A DNA stretch of 64,000 nt. Source: an uncultured Planctomycetota bacterium (GTDB lineage Bacteria > Planctomycetota > Phycisphaerae > UBA1845 > Fen-1342). The notes beneath the pieces are model-generated. The model searched no databases and was not told the DNA's origin. It was given only the letters and a program-made list of their open reading frames with translations. Positions 25,667 through 34,393 of the stretch are shown in pieces (the stretch's first letter is position 1; the number at the start of each line of letters is the position of its first letter). The stretch spans positions 47,227 to 111,226 of the forward strand of contig CAADGL010000013.1 in NCBI GenBank assembly GCA_900696525.1. Direction: 5' to 3'. The position numbers and the translations under genes are program-made.

Positions 25667-28600
25667 CCCGCGACCCTTCCCAGCCGCCTCGCCGCCTGGC
25701 GGTCGTGCCGAGCGACCCGCTGGACGCCTACACCGCCAAGGGCATCGGCTCGTGGCTGGAGCGCTACTTCAACCCGGCCCGCTTCTTCGACGAGGTCTAC
25801 TGCCTTTCGCCGCGCGAAACGCGCGCGCGCTTCGAGTATGGCCTGCACGTCGTGCCGACGGCGGAGCACGAGTTCGCCGCGCGGCTGCGCGATCTGCGGA
25901 TCGACATTGTGCGGGCCTACGGCGGCTACTGGGCGTGCGACCTGGCCTGCATGCAACGCGTGGAGGGCGTGCCGGTCGTCGTGTCGGTGCACGACACGAA
26001 CCCGGCGATCCTGCACGACAGCGTGCGCCTCGCCGACCACGTGCTGGCGGTCAGCAAGGCGGTGCGGACTCTGCTGATCGAGCGGGGCGTGGAGCCGGCG
26101 CGCATCCACGATTTCGCGAACCGCGTCGACCTCGACGTCTTCCGCCCCGTCGACGACGCCCCGGCCCGCGCCGCGTTCGAGCGGCGCTTTCCCGGCCGCT
26201 TCCGCATTCTGCACGTCGGCCGCAAGACGCGACAGAAGAACGTCGATACGCTCATCCGCGCGCTGGCGCAGCTCGGGCCGGACTACACGGCGATTCTCGT
26301 CGGCCACGAGGACGACCCGCAGTACCGCGGCCTGGCGCGCGACCTCGGCGTGCTGGAGCGCTGCCACTTCGTCGATTCGGCGCCTAACAGCGAGCTGCCG
26401 CTCTACTACAGCTTCTGCGACTGCATGTGCACGCCCAGCCGCTGGGAGGGCTTCGGCATCGTCTTCATCGAGGCGCTGGCGTGCGAGGCGGTCGTGGTCA
26501 CGTCCGACGTCGCGCCGATCAACGAGTACATCTCGCACGAGCGCAACGGCCTGCTGGTGCGCCACTATGAGGACCCCGCCGCCCTTGCCGCCGCCATCCG
26601 CCGCGCCTGTTCTGATGACGCCCTTCGCCGGCGACTGAGACGAAACGCGCGGGCGGCGGCACAGCCGTTCAGCCACGTCGAGATCGACCGGCGCGAGGCG
26701 GCGCTCTACGAGCGTTTCCTGGCCGGACGACGCGCCCCGCGCACCGCAACCACGCGCGGCGAACGGCTGGTCGTGCCGGGGGGCTATGATGCGCTCGGTG
26801 AAAGCGCGGCTGCGGGCGCCGCTGATGCGGGCCAGGCCGATCCGAGCCGCGCCCGTCATGAGGCGGTCCTCAGCGGCCGTGTCACGACCCAGCCGCTTCA
26901 CCAGCACGGCGCGGTTCACGCCCGCGGCCCGGTTCACCCCCGCGGCGACGCCGGATGGGCTGAGCAGCGCGTGGCGGCGGCGGACCCGTGGTATACGAGC
27001 AGCCATTTCGCGTGGGCCAAGGAGCCGGCGATTCGTCCGATCTACGAGAAGCGCTGGGAGTTCCTGCAAGCCTGCGCGCGGCGCTGCCGCGAGCGCACGG
27101 GCCGAAGCCCGCTGCGCATCCTGGACGCCGGCTGCGGCGACGGCTACTGGCTGGCGCGGCTGAGCGGGCTGCCTGACGTGGAGCTGCACGGCGTAGACTA
27201 CAACGCGCTGCGAGTGGAGCGGGCCCGGGCCGCGGCGCCGCAGGCGCGCATCGTTCGGGCGGATCTGCTGGAGTTCGGCGACGGCGCGCCCTTCGACCTG
27301 ATCCTGCTGAGCCAGGTGATCGAGCACGTGCCCGACGACGTGGCGTTGCTGCGGCGGCTGCGCGGGCTGCTGGCGACGGACGGGACGCTGGTGCTGGGCA
27401 CGCCCAACGAGGGGAGCCCGCTGCACCAGGCGCACGCGCAGCGCAGCGGCGAGGCCGAGGCCACCGACCACGTGCATTTCTACACCGAGCCGCAGGTTCG
27501 CGAGCGCCTGCGGGCCGCCGGCTTCGTCGTCCACGACGTGCTGCGCGAGGTCTTCTTCCCGGGCGACATGCAGCTCTACTACGACCTGCTCAAGGCGCCC
27601 GGCGGGTTCGAGCTGCTCGACTTCATGACCTACCTCGTGCCCTCGCAATGCAGCGACTACTACTTCGAGTGCACGCCGGCGACAGCCGGCGACGGCGCGG
27701 CGGCGGCGGACATGGCACCTCCCGCTCCCCCACCCGCGCCCGACGTGCTCGGCAGGCTGCGACGCTTCGTCGAGCGCCAGCGCGAGCTCGCCACCGCGGC
27801 CCAGGACCCCGCGCAGACTCAGAACGCAGCACCCGCGCTGCCCGCGCCGGCGGCAACCGGCGCCGCCGCCGCCGACGTCCCGACCGAGGCGCTGAGCGAG
27901 CAGCAGAAGTGGGACCGCTACTACGCCGGCGCCGAGTTGCCGCAGGAGAACGAGGCGCTGCGGCGGTTCAACGACGAGTTCGCGGAGCTGGTTGGGGAGC
28001 TGCTGCCGGCCGGATCGCGGACGCTGGAGGCGGGCTGCGGCGGGGGGTGGCAGAGCCTGGCGCTGAGCCGCGCAGGGCGCTTCGACGTGTCGCTGCTGGA
28101 TTTCTCGCGCGAGGCGCTGGCGTATGCGCGGCGGCTGTTCGAGCGCGAGGGGCGGCGGGCGGACTTCGTGCTGGATGACGTCTTCCGCGCGGGCGAGCCT
28201 CAGTACGACCTCGTGTTCAACGCGGGCGTGCTTGAGCACTACACGCTCGACGAGCAGGCGCGGTTCCTGAGGGGCATGGCCAGTCGCAGCCGCAACTACG
28301 TGCTGGCGCTCGTGCCGAACCGGCTGTGCTACTGGTACTGGCTGTGGCGGATGGAGGCGCAATCGACGGGGCACTGGCCCTACGGCAAGGAAACGCCGCT
28401 GATCGACATGAGCGAGGCGTTCGAGCGCGCCGGGCTGACTGTGCTCGGGCAGGCATTCGTCGGCGCGAGCTGGACCGAGCAGATGATCGAGAACAGCGCC
28501 GGGCTCACGCCGACCTTCCGCGACAGCACGCTCGCCGTGCACCGCTCGCCGATCATCCCGCCCGCGGCGAAGTGCTATCTGCTGGCGGTGCTGGCGACGG

Positions 28601-31600
28601 TGCGGCCTGGCGCCCCGCCGCCGCCGGAGACCTGGCGCCGCACCGGTCTGCGGGAGCCGCTGCGCGAGGCGGAGCTGTTCGCCGGCCTGTGCGACAGCGT
28701 GGCGCTGCGGATCTCCGCGGAAAGCGAGCTGCGCACATCGCGGGCGTTGCTGGAAGCGGCGCGGGAAGAGGCCGGCCAATGGCGCGCCCGCGCCGAAACG
28801 GAACGACAGCAGCGCGCCGAGACCGAAGGCGCGGTGCAGGCGCTGCGCGATTGGCTCGGCCACGCCACGCGCGACGTCGAGCAGCGCGCCCTCGCGATCG
28901 AGGCGCGCACGCTTCCGCAACTGGCCGAGCTCGCCGAGCGCGTGCGCGAGATGAGCTCCGAACTGCACCGCCGGCAGCAGGCCATCGAGCAGCTCGAAGC
29001 CGCGCGGCGCGAGCTGCACGACTGGTCGGAGACGCTCACGCGCCAGTTGCGCGAGAAGGGGCAGGAGGCCGACCGCATCTGGCGGCGGCTCGAAACGGCT
29101 CAGGGCGAGCTGCGCGCGGCGCAAGGTGAGATCGAGCGGCTGCGGCCGATCGAGGCCCGCCTCAGCGACATCCTCAACAGCACCGGCTGGCGCGTCTTGC
29201 AGGTGCTGTACAAGATTCGCTTCCTGCTCTTCCCGCGCGGCAGCCTGCGCGAGAAGGCCGCCAAGAAACTCATGCGCTGGCAACGCCGCCTGCGCCACGG
29301 ACGCCGGGCGCCGGCGGAGGAGGCCGCGACGCTGCCGTCGACGGCGACGGGCGCGCACAAGTCCGAGCCGCGTGCGGCGGAAGTCGCCGGGCTCGTGAGC
29401 GTGATTCTCCCGGTGTACAACCAGGCCGGCCTTCTGGCGGAGTCGATCGAGAGCGTGCTGGCGCAGACCTACCGCGACTTCGAGCTGATCGTCGTCAACG
29501 ACGGCTCGACCGACGACGTGCAGGCCGTGCTCGACCGCTACGCGGGCCACTTGAAGGTGCGCGTGCTCACGCAGGAGAACCAGAAGCTGCCCAAGGCGCT
29601 CTCGAACGGGTTCGAGTTCGCCCGGGGCGAGTTCTGGACGTGGACGAGCGCCGACAACGTCATGGAGCCGGCGCAGCTCGAGCGCCAGGTCGCGTTCCTG
29701 CGGGCGAATCCGGACGCGCACATGGTCTACGCCGACTACCTGGCCATCGACGACCGCGGCCAGCCGCTGCGCGATCCGGAGTTTCGGCCGCACAACCGCC
29801 GCAGCCCCGACGACCCGCGGATTCACCTGCCGCGGACCACGGAGGGGCTCAGTACGCGTGACGACAACTTCATCGGCGCGTGCTTCATGTATCGCGGCTG
29901 GGTCGGGCGGCTACTGGGCGACTATGCGCCGAACCTGGGCGTCGAGGACTACGACTACTGGATGCGGATGAACGGACAGTTCGTCATCCGCCACCTCGGC
30001 AGCGACGAGTGCCTCTACAAGTACCGCGTCCACGACAACACGCTCAACGCCCGCGCCCGCGAGCATCGCATCGCCGAGCGCGTGCGGCGGCTCATGAGCT
30101 ACGAGCAGGAGCGGGCGGCCTTCAACGCCCGGCCCTGGACGCTCTACGTCGATCAGCCGACGCGCGCCTGGCTGGCCGCCGAGCTCGCCGAGGCGTCCAT
30201 GCCGCAGGTCTCCGAGCTCAAATCGGTCCCGGACCGCGCCTGGCCCGCGCCCGGCCCCGGGGAGAAGCCCTTGGTCCTCGTCCGCGCCGACACGCTCGCG
30301 TCCCTGCCTTCGGAACCGCCGGCGAGCTGCTGCGTCGCCGCCTGGCTCGACCATGACGAGGCCGCGGCCTATCACCACGGGGCGGCGGTCCAGCAGCGCG
30401 CCGACGTCGCCTTCGCGCCGAGCCAGCAGGCTGCGCAGCGCCTGGCGCTCTACGCCCGGCGCGTCTTCCGTGCGCCGCCGGGCCGCGAGTTGCTGGAGAC
30501 GCTGGTCCGCTTCGCCAACAACGACGTGTTCTTCCGCGCGACCACGCCGAGCGACGAGCGGCGGCGCGTGCTGCCGCGGGTGCATCGGCCGGACGGTCGC
30601 CGGCTGCGGGTGCTGCTCCAGGTCGAGCACTTCCTGCAAGGCGGCTTCGAGCAGGTCGTGCTCGACATCGCTACCGTTCTCGACCCGCAGCGCTTCGAGC
30701 TGGCCATCCTCGCGCTGGGGCGCCAGGGAATCGCCGCCGAGAAGGCGAAGCGCATGGGGCTCGACTTCACGGTGCTGCCGGCAGAAGGGCGCGAGCCGGC
30801 GTATCGTCGCTACCTGGCGGAACGGCGCATCGACTTGGTGAACGCGCACTTTGCGCCCTGGGGCGCCGAGATCGCGCGCGAGCTCGGCATTCCCTTCGTC
30901 CAGACCGTGCACAGCTCCTACGTCTGGCTCGACGAGCAGCAGACGGCCGCCCAGCGCGCTGCCGAGCCGCACACGCTGGCCTACCTGTGCGTCTCCACCG
31001 CCGCCGCGGGCTATGCCGACCTGCGGCTTGGTTTGCCGGCGGAGAAGATGGTCATTGTGCCGAACGGAATCGACGCCGAGGCAATCGAGCGGGCGCGTGC
31101 GGGGATCAATCGCGAGTCGGAGCGCGCGCGGCTCGGCTTCCCCTCCGATGCGTTCGTCTTCCTGCAAACGGCCTCGCTTTACGCGCCGAAGGGGCAGCAT
31201 CTGCTGATCGCCGCCCTGGCCCAGGCCGCCCGCAGCGAGCCGCGCCTTCACCTGGCGCTGCTCGGCAAGCCGATGGACGAGAAATACGCCGAGCGGCTGC
31301 GCGAGCAGGCGCAGCGCCTGGGCGTGGCCGACCGCGTGCACTTCCTGGGCTTCCACGACGACCCGCAGCGCTTCTACTGCGTCTGCGACGGATTCGTGCT
31401 GCCCTCGTTCGTCGAGGGCTGGAGCCTCGCCCTCGCCGAGGCCGTCTACGCCCGACTCCCCGTCATCGCCAGCAACGTCGGCAGCGCCGGCGACCTGCTG
31501 CCCCGCACCGGCGGCACGCTGCTCAACCCGCCCTTCGACTCGATCATCAACCTCGATGTGACCAATCTCTACCGACTGCTCGACCAGGATCACCCGGCGT

Positions 31601-31812
31601 TCGTCGCCGCGCTCGCCGACGCCCTCGCCACGACCGCACGCAGCCCGCAGCCGTCGCGCCTCACGCCGCAACTCCTGGCCAGCCTGGACCGCCGCACGGC
31701 TTACCAGGCGTACGGGCTGCTGTACGATTGGCTGGCAGGCGGCGGCGCGCCGTCAGCGGCCCGGCCGTGGGTGTGGGAGCTGCACCGCGCAGACGTTCGC
31801 GCCGGCGGTTGA
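25663..31812 (+). CDS. Giant fusion: GT4 - methyltransferase - methyltransferase - coiled coil - GT2 - GT4
   Basis: A 2049-residue polypeptide without internal stops. About residues 5-360 form a GT4 GT-B fold (HVGRKTRQKNVDTLIRAL, SRWEGFGIVFIEALAC). About 440-680 form a SAM methyltransferase (ILDAGCGDGYW). About 745-990 form a second one (LEAGCGGGWQS). About 1016-1170 are a heptad-rich coiled coil ending in a membrane-proximal basic helix (VLQVLYKIRFLLF). About 1245-1480 form a GT2 GT-A domain (SVILPVYNQAG, VNDGSTDD). About 1646-2030 form another GT4 (QTASLYAPKGQHLLIAAL, SFVEGWSLALAEAVY). Coupling to Wzm/Wzt implies synthesis, chain capping and perhaps length control of an exported glycan. The coiled coil recalls the WbdD molecular ruler. 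Confidence 0.88.
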   Translation: MTRDPSQPPRRLAVVPSDPLDAYTAKGIGSWLERYFNPARFFDEVYCLSPRETRARFEYGLHVVPTAEHEFAARLRDLRIDIVRAYGGYWACDLACMQRVEGVPVVVSVHDTNPAILHDSVRLADHVLAVSKAVRTLLIERGVEPARIHDFANRVDLDVFRPVDDAPARAAFERRFPGRFRILHVGRKTRQKNVDTLIRALAQLGPDYTAILVGHEDDPQYRGLARDLGVLERCHFVDSAPNSELPLYYSFCDCMCTPSRWEGFGIVFIEALACEAVVVTSDVAPINEYISHERNGLLVRHYEDPAALAAAIRRACSDDALRRRLRRNARAAAQPFSHVEIDRREAALYERFLAGRRAPRTATTRGERLVVPGGYDALGESAAAGAADAGQADPSRARHEAVLSGRVTTQPLHQHGAVHARGPVHPRGDAGWAEQRVAAADPWYTSSHFAWAKEPAIRPIYEKRWEFLQACARRCRERTGRSPLRILDAGCGDGYWLARLSGLPDVELHGVDYNALRVERARAAAPQARIVRADLLEFGDGAPFDLILLSQVIEHVPDDVALLRRLRGLLATDGTLVLGTPNEGSPLHQAHAQRSGEAEATDHVHFYTEPQVRERLRAAGFVVHDVLREVFFPGDMQLYYDLLKAPGGFELLDFMTYLVPSQCSDYYFECTPATAGDGAAAADMAPPAPPPAPDVLGRLRRFVERQRELATAAQDPAQTQNAAPALPAPAATGAAAADVPTEALSEQQKWDRYYAGAELPQENEALRRFNDEFAELVGELLPAGSRTLEAGCGGGWQSLALSRAGRFDVSLLDFSREALAYARRLFEREGRRADFVLDDVFRAGEPQYDLVFNAGVLEHYTLDEQARFLRGMASRSRNYVLALVPNRLCYWYWLWRMEAQSTGHWPYGKETPLIDMSEAFERAGLTVLGQAFVGASWTEQMIENSAGLTPTFRDSTLAVHRSPIIPPAAKCYLLAVLATVRPGAPPPPETWRRTGLREPLREAELFAGLCDSVALRISAESELRTSRALLEAAREEAGQWRARAETERQQRAETEGAVQALRDWLGHATRDVEQRALAIEARTLPQLAELAERVREMSSELHRRQQAIEQLEAARRELHDWSETLTRQLREKGQEADRIWRRLETAQGELRAAQGEIERLRPIEARLSDILNSTGWRVLQVLYKIRFLLFPRGSLREKAAKKLMRWQRRLRHGRRAPAEEAATLPSTATGAHKSEPRAAEVAGLVSVILPVYNQAGLLAESIESVLAQTYRDFELIVVNDGSTDDVQAVLDRYAGHLKVRVLTQENQKLPKALSNGFEFARGEFWTWTSADNVMEPAQLERQVAFLRANPDAHMVYADYLAIDDRGQPLRDPEFRPHNRRSPDDPRIHLPRTTEGLSTRDDNFIGACFMYRGWVGRLLGDYAPNLGVEDYDYWMRMNGQFVIRHLGSDECLYKYRVHDNTLNARAREHRIAERVRRLMSYEQERAAFNARPWTLYVDQPTRAWLAAELAEASMPQVSELKSVPDRAWPAPGPGEKPLVLVRADTLASLPSEPPASCCVAAWLDHDEAAAYHHGAAVQQRADVAFAPSQQAAQRLALYARRVFRAPPGRELLETLVRFANNDVFFRATTPSDERRRVLPRVHRPDGRRLRVLLQVEHFLQGGFEQVVLDIATVLDPQRFELAILALGRQGIAAEKAKRMGLDFTVLPAEGREPAYRRYLAERRIDLVNAHFAPWGAEIARELGIPFVQTVHSSYVWLDEQQTAAQRAAEPHTLAYLCVSTAAAGYADLRLGLPAEKMVIVPNGIDAEAIERARAGINRESERARLGFPSDAFVFLQTASLYAPKGQHLLIAALAQAARSEPRLHLALLGKPMDEKYAERLREQAQRLGVADRVHFLGFHDDPQRFYCVCDGFVLPSFVEGWSLALAEAVYARLPVIASNVGSAGDLLPRTGGTLLNPPFDSIINLDVTNLYRLLDQDHPAFVAALADALATTARSPQPSRLTPQLLASLDRRTAYQAYGLLYDWLAGGGAPSAARPWVWELHRADVRAGG

Positions 31813-31848
31813 CCTCAGCCCAGAGTGGACATTGATGAGAGGTTCAAA

Positions 31849-34308
31849 TTGACAGTATTCGCGGGCGGCGCGACGACGCCACCGCCGCCATGCCCCGGCC
31901 TCCGCGCGACCGCCGGCAGGGCGACGCGCTGCGCAGATTTCGGCCTGCTGGCGATCGGCGTCACGTGCGGCGCCGCCGCATTGCACGTAACCCTCTCCCT
32001 CAGCGAACCGGGCGCACTGCTCGTCGACGACGCGCTGTACTACGTCGTGCCGGCGCAACAACTGCTCGCGGGCAGGGGTTACTGCTTCGACGGCGCGGCC
32101 CGCTCCAGCGGCGTGCAGCCGCTGTGGGCGGCGCTCTGCGTCGGCCTTGCGTCCCTCGTCCACGACCGCGACGCCCTGCTCCGCGTGCTCTCGCTGGCCG
32201 GCGCCCTCGCGTGGCTCGCGGCGGGCGCCGTGCTCTACATCGGTCTGCGCCGCGTGCATGCGTGGCTGGGCCTGCTGGCCGCGGCCGGCTGGATGGTCGC
32301 CGGGTTCTCCGGACACGTCGCATTTCAGGGCATGGAGAACGGGCTCCACGCGCTGCTGATGGCATCGCTGGTCTGTGTCGGTTTGACACGCCTTCCCGCC
32401 CGTTCGCTCCCGCCGCAACCGGACGCCGCTGCGCCAAGCGTCGGCGCTGCGCGCGGAAGCAAAACGTGGTTTCTGCTCGGCGTGCTGTTGGCGCTGTTCG
32501 CGCTCGCGCGGGTCGACAGCGGCCTGGCCGCGCTGCTCGTTGGCGCGACGGTGCTGTTCGGGCTGGTGCGCAGCGACGGCCCGGCGCGCCTTGGTCTCCA
32601 CTGGCACAGCGCGCTGCGGCTCGCGCTGCCAGGCGTGCTGATCGTCGGCGGCTGGCTCGCGTTCAGCCAGGTCTACTTCGGAACGCTCATGCCCATCAGC
32701 GGCAAGGTCAAGTTCTTCCATAACCCGCCGCCGCGCACGCTGGCCGGAACGGACCAGCTCGTCACCTCAAGCGCCGTCCGCATCTTCGGTCTCGCGGCCC
32801 GGCCGGCGGTCGAGGGGCTGGAGGCCGCGGCGGGGCGCTGGCTGGGCGTCTGGCCGAAGCACGAGATCATGCGCGCGGCCGTCGGGGCCCTGCTCGCGCT
32901 CGGCGCCCTGGTCGCGATCGCCGCCGGCCTGCGCGGCCTGCTTGCGCGGCGTGGCATCGCCTGGTTCTTCGCCGCCCTGGCGCTGTTTGTCGTGCTGCGA
33001 CTGGTCGTCTACTCCGTGCGGCTGCCGAATTTCACGGGCTATTGCACTTGGTATTTCTCTCCCGAGATTCTGGCGTGCTGGCTGCTGCTCGGCGTCGGCG
33101 CATGGTCGGCGGGCCGCGCCCCCGACTGGCTGCTGGCCCGGCTCAGGCTGCTGCCGCCCGGCGCCACGCCGTGCGCCGCCGCGGTCTGCGGCCTCGCGAC
33201 AACCATCCTCGTCGTCTCGAACGCCGACATGATCTGGAGGACGCCGTCGGACGCGGCCCACGTGAACCCGTTCGTGCGCGCCGGGCGCTGGCTGGAGTCG
33301 CGCCTGCCGCCGGGGCAGAACGTGGCGTCTTTCAGTGCCGGCTTCGTCTCGTACTACGCTCCGTCGCAGCGGGTCATCAACGTCGACGGCCTGATGAACG
33401 ACGTCGACTTCTTCGAGAACTACCTGAAGCCCGGCCGGCTTCCACAGTACCTCGAGCGCCGCGGCGCAGGCTACCTGGCCGACTACGTGGCGCTCGACGT
33501 CCTGCGCGACCGGCACCGCAACGTCTTCGGCCTGAGGCTGCATGAGCTCGAGGTCGTGCGCGGCTGGTGCATGGACGAGCAGCACTGGTACTGCGTCTGG
33601 CGCATCCCGCCGCTCAGTCCCGATGCGCCGCCGACGCCGCCCGCCGTCGCGCCGGATCTCGTCTCCCAGGCGCAGCTCGCCGCGCTCGTGCATGGCGAAT
33701 ACGCCGTCGTCGCGGAAGAGGAACTGGCCAGCGGGCTCGACGGCAGGCCGCCCGATGGACGCAGCGTGCTCTGCTCTTTCGCCGTCCCACCCGCGATGCG
33801 GCTGCGGCACGTGCTGGCCACCGACGAGCAGCGCCGCCGGCTCGACCTGCGCGCGGGCCGCGTGGACATCGCGGAACCGGCCGGCGTGCGGCTCGGAGCG
33901 GCGCTTGAGCTGCTGGGCGTCGAGGTGCCGCGGCGGCGCGTCGCCCGCGGCGGTCGACTCATCATGACCCGGTTCTGGCGGCGGCTGGCCGAATCGCCGG
34001 CGCACGTTGACGCCAACATCGAGCTCTGGCTGCATCCGGCCGATCCGCTGCGGCTCGACTCGACGCCCCCGGCTCAGCGCGTTCTGCACGCGACGCGCGG
34101 CTGCCACAACACCTACCGAGTCGCCGGCTGGCGCACCGGCGAGATCGTCGTCGAGACGATCGCGCTCGACGTGCCGCCGCAGGCTCCGCCCGGCGTGTAC
34201 CCCCTGATGCTGGGCGTGTACGATCCGCAACTCGGCTGGCTGATGCCGGACCGCGGCGCGGGGCCGGGCCGGCCATTGTGTTACCTGGGAAACGTCGAGA
34301 TCCGGTAG
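31849..34308 (+). CDS. Polytopic GT-C-like membrane protein with C-terminal extracytoplasmic domain
   Basis: About 819 residues. The first half has 10 or more hydrophobic segments, and the first loop carries acidic VDDALYY, the usual place for the catalytic Asp in GT-C glycosyltransferases using lipid-linked sugars. The second half is soluble, with two mixed alpha/beta and beta-rich parts (for example VINVDGLMNDVDFFENY). I used the TTG at 31849 because GAGGT lies 6 bp upstream; a GTG at 31825 without a ribosome-binding site is the alternative. It follows the giant gene closely and probably adds sugars outside the membrane. Confidence 0.7.
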   Translation: MTVFAGGATTPPPPCPGLRATAGRATRCADFGLLAIGVTCGAAALHVTLSLSEPGALLVDDALYYVVPAQQLLAGRGYCFDGAARSSGVQPLWAALCVGLASLVHDRDALLRVLSLAGALAWLAAGAVLYIGLRRVHAWLGLLAAAGWMVAGFSGHVAFQGMENGLHALLMASLVCVGLTRLPARSLPPQPDAAAPSVGAARGSKTWFLLGVLLALFALARVDSGLAALLVGATVLFGLVRSDGPARLGLHWHSALRLALPGVLIVGGWLAFSQVYFGTLMPISGKVKFFHNPPPRTLAGTDQLVTSSAVRIFGLAARPAVEGLEAAAGRWLGVWPKHEIMRAAVGALLALGALVAIAAGLRGLLARRGIAWFFAALALFVVLRLVVYSVRLPNFTGYCTWYFSPEILACWLLLGVGAWSAGRAPDWLLARLRLLPPGATPCAAAVCGLATTILVVSNADMIWRTPSDAAHVNPFVRAGRWLESRLPPGQNVASFSAGFVSYYAPSQRVINVDGLMNDVDFFENYLKPGRLPQYLERRGAGYLADYVALDVLRDRHRNVFGLRLHELEVVRGWCMDEQHWYCVWRIPPLSPDAPPTPPAVAPDLVSQAQLAALVHGEYAVVAEEELASGLDGRPPDGRSVLCSFAVPPAMRLRHVLATDEQRRRLDLRAGRVDIAEPAGVRLGAALELLGVEVPRRRVARGGRLIMTRFWRRLAESPAHVDANIELWLHPADPLRLDSTPPAQRVLHATRGCHNTYRVAGWRTGEIVVETIALDVPPQAPPGVYPLMLGVYDPQLGWLMPDRGAGPGRPLCYLGNVEIR

Positions 34309-34393
34309 GCAGCCGATCGCGGCGCCAATCGCGGCTCGAATCGCCGCGCCGACTCAGCTCAATCGGACGCGAAGCCCAAGCGCCACAGTCACG

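Noticed and set aside
25561..29826. Open frame of more than 1400 codons on the minus strand
   Set aside because: It lies antisense to the clear GT/methyltransferase gene. High GC at third positions removes stops on the opposite strand, and its peptide is Arg/Gln/His/Val-rich with no domain.
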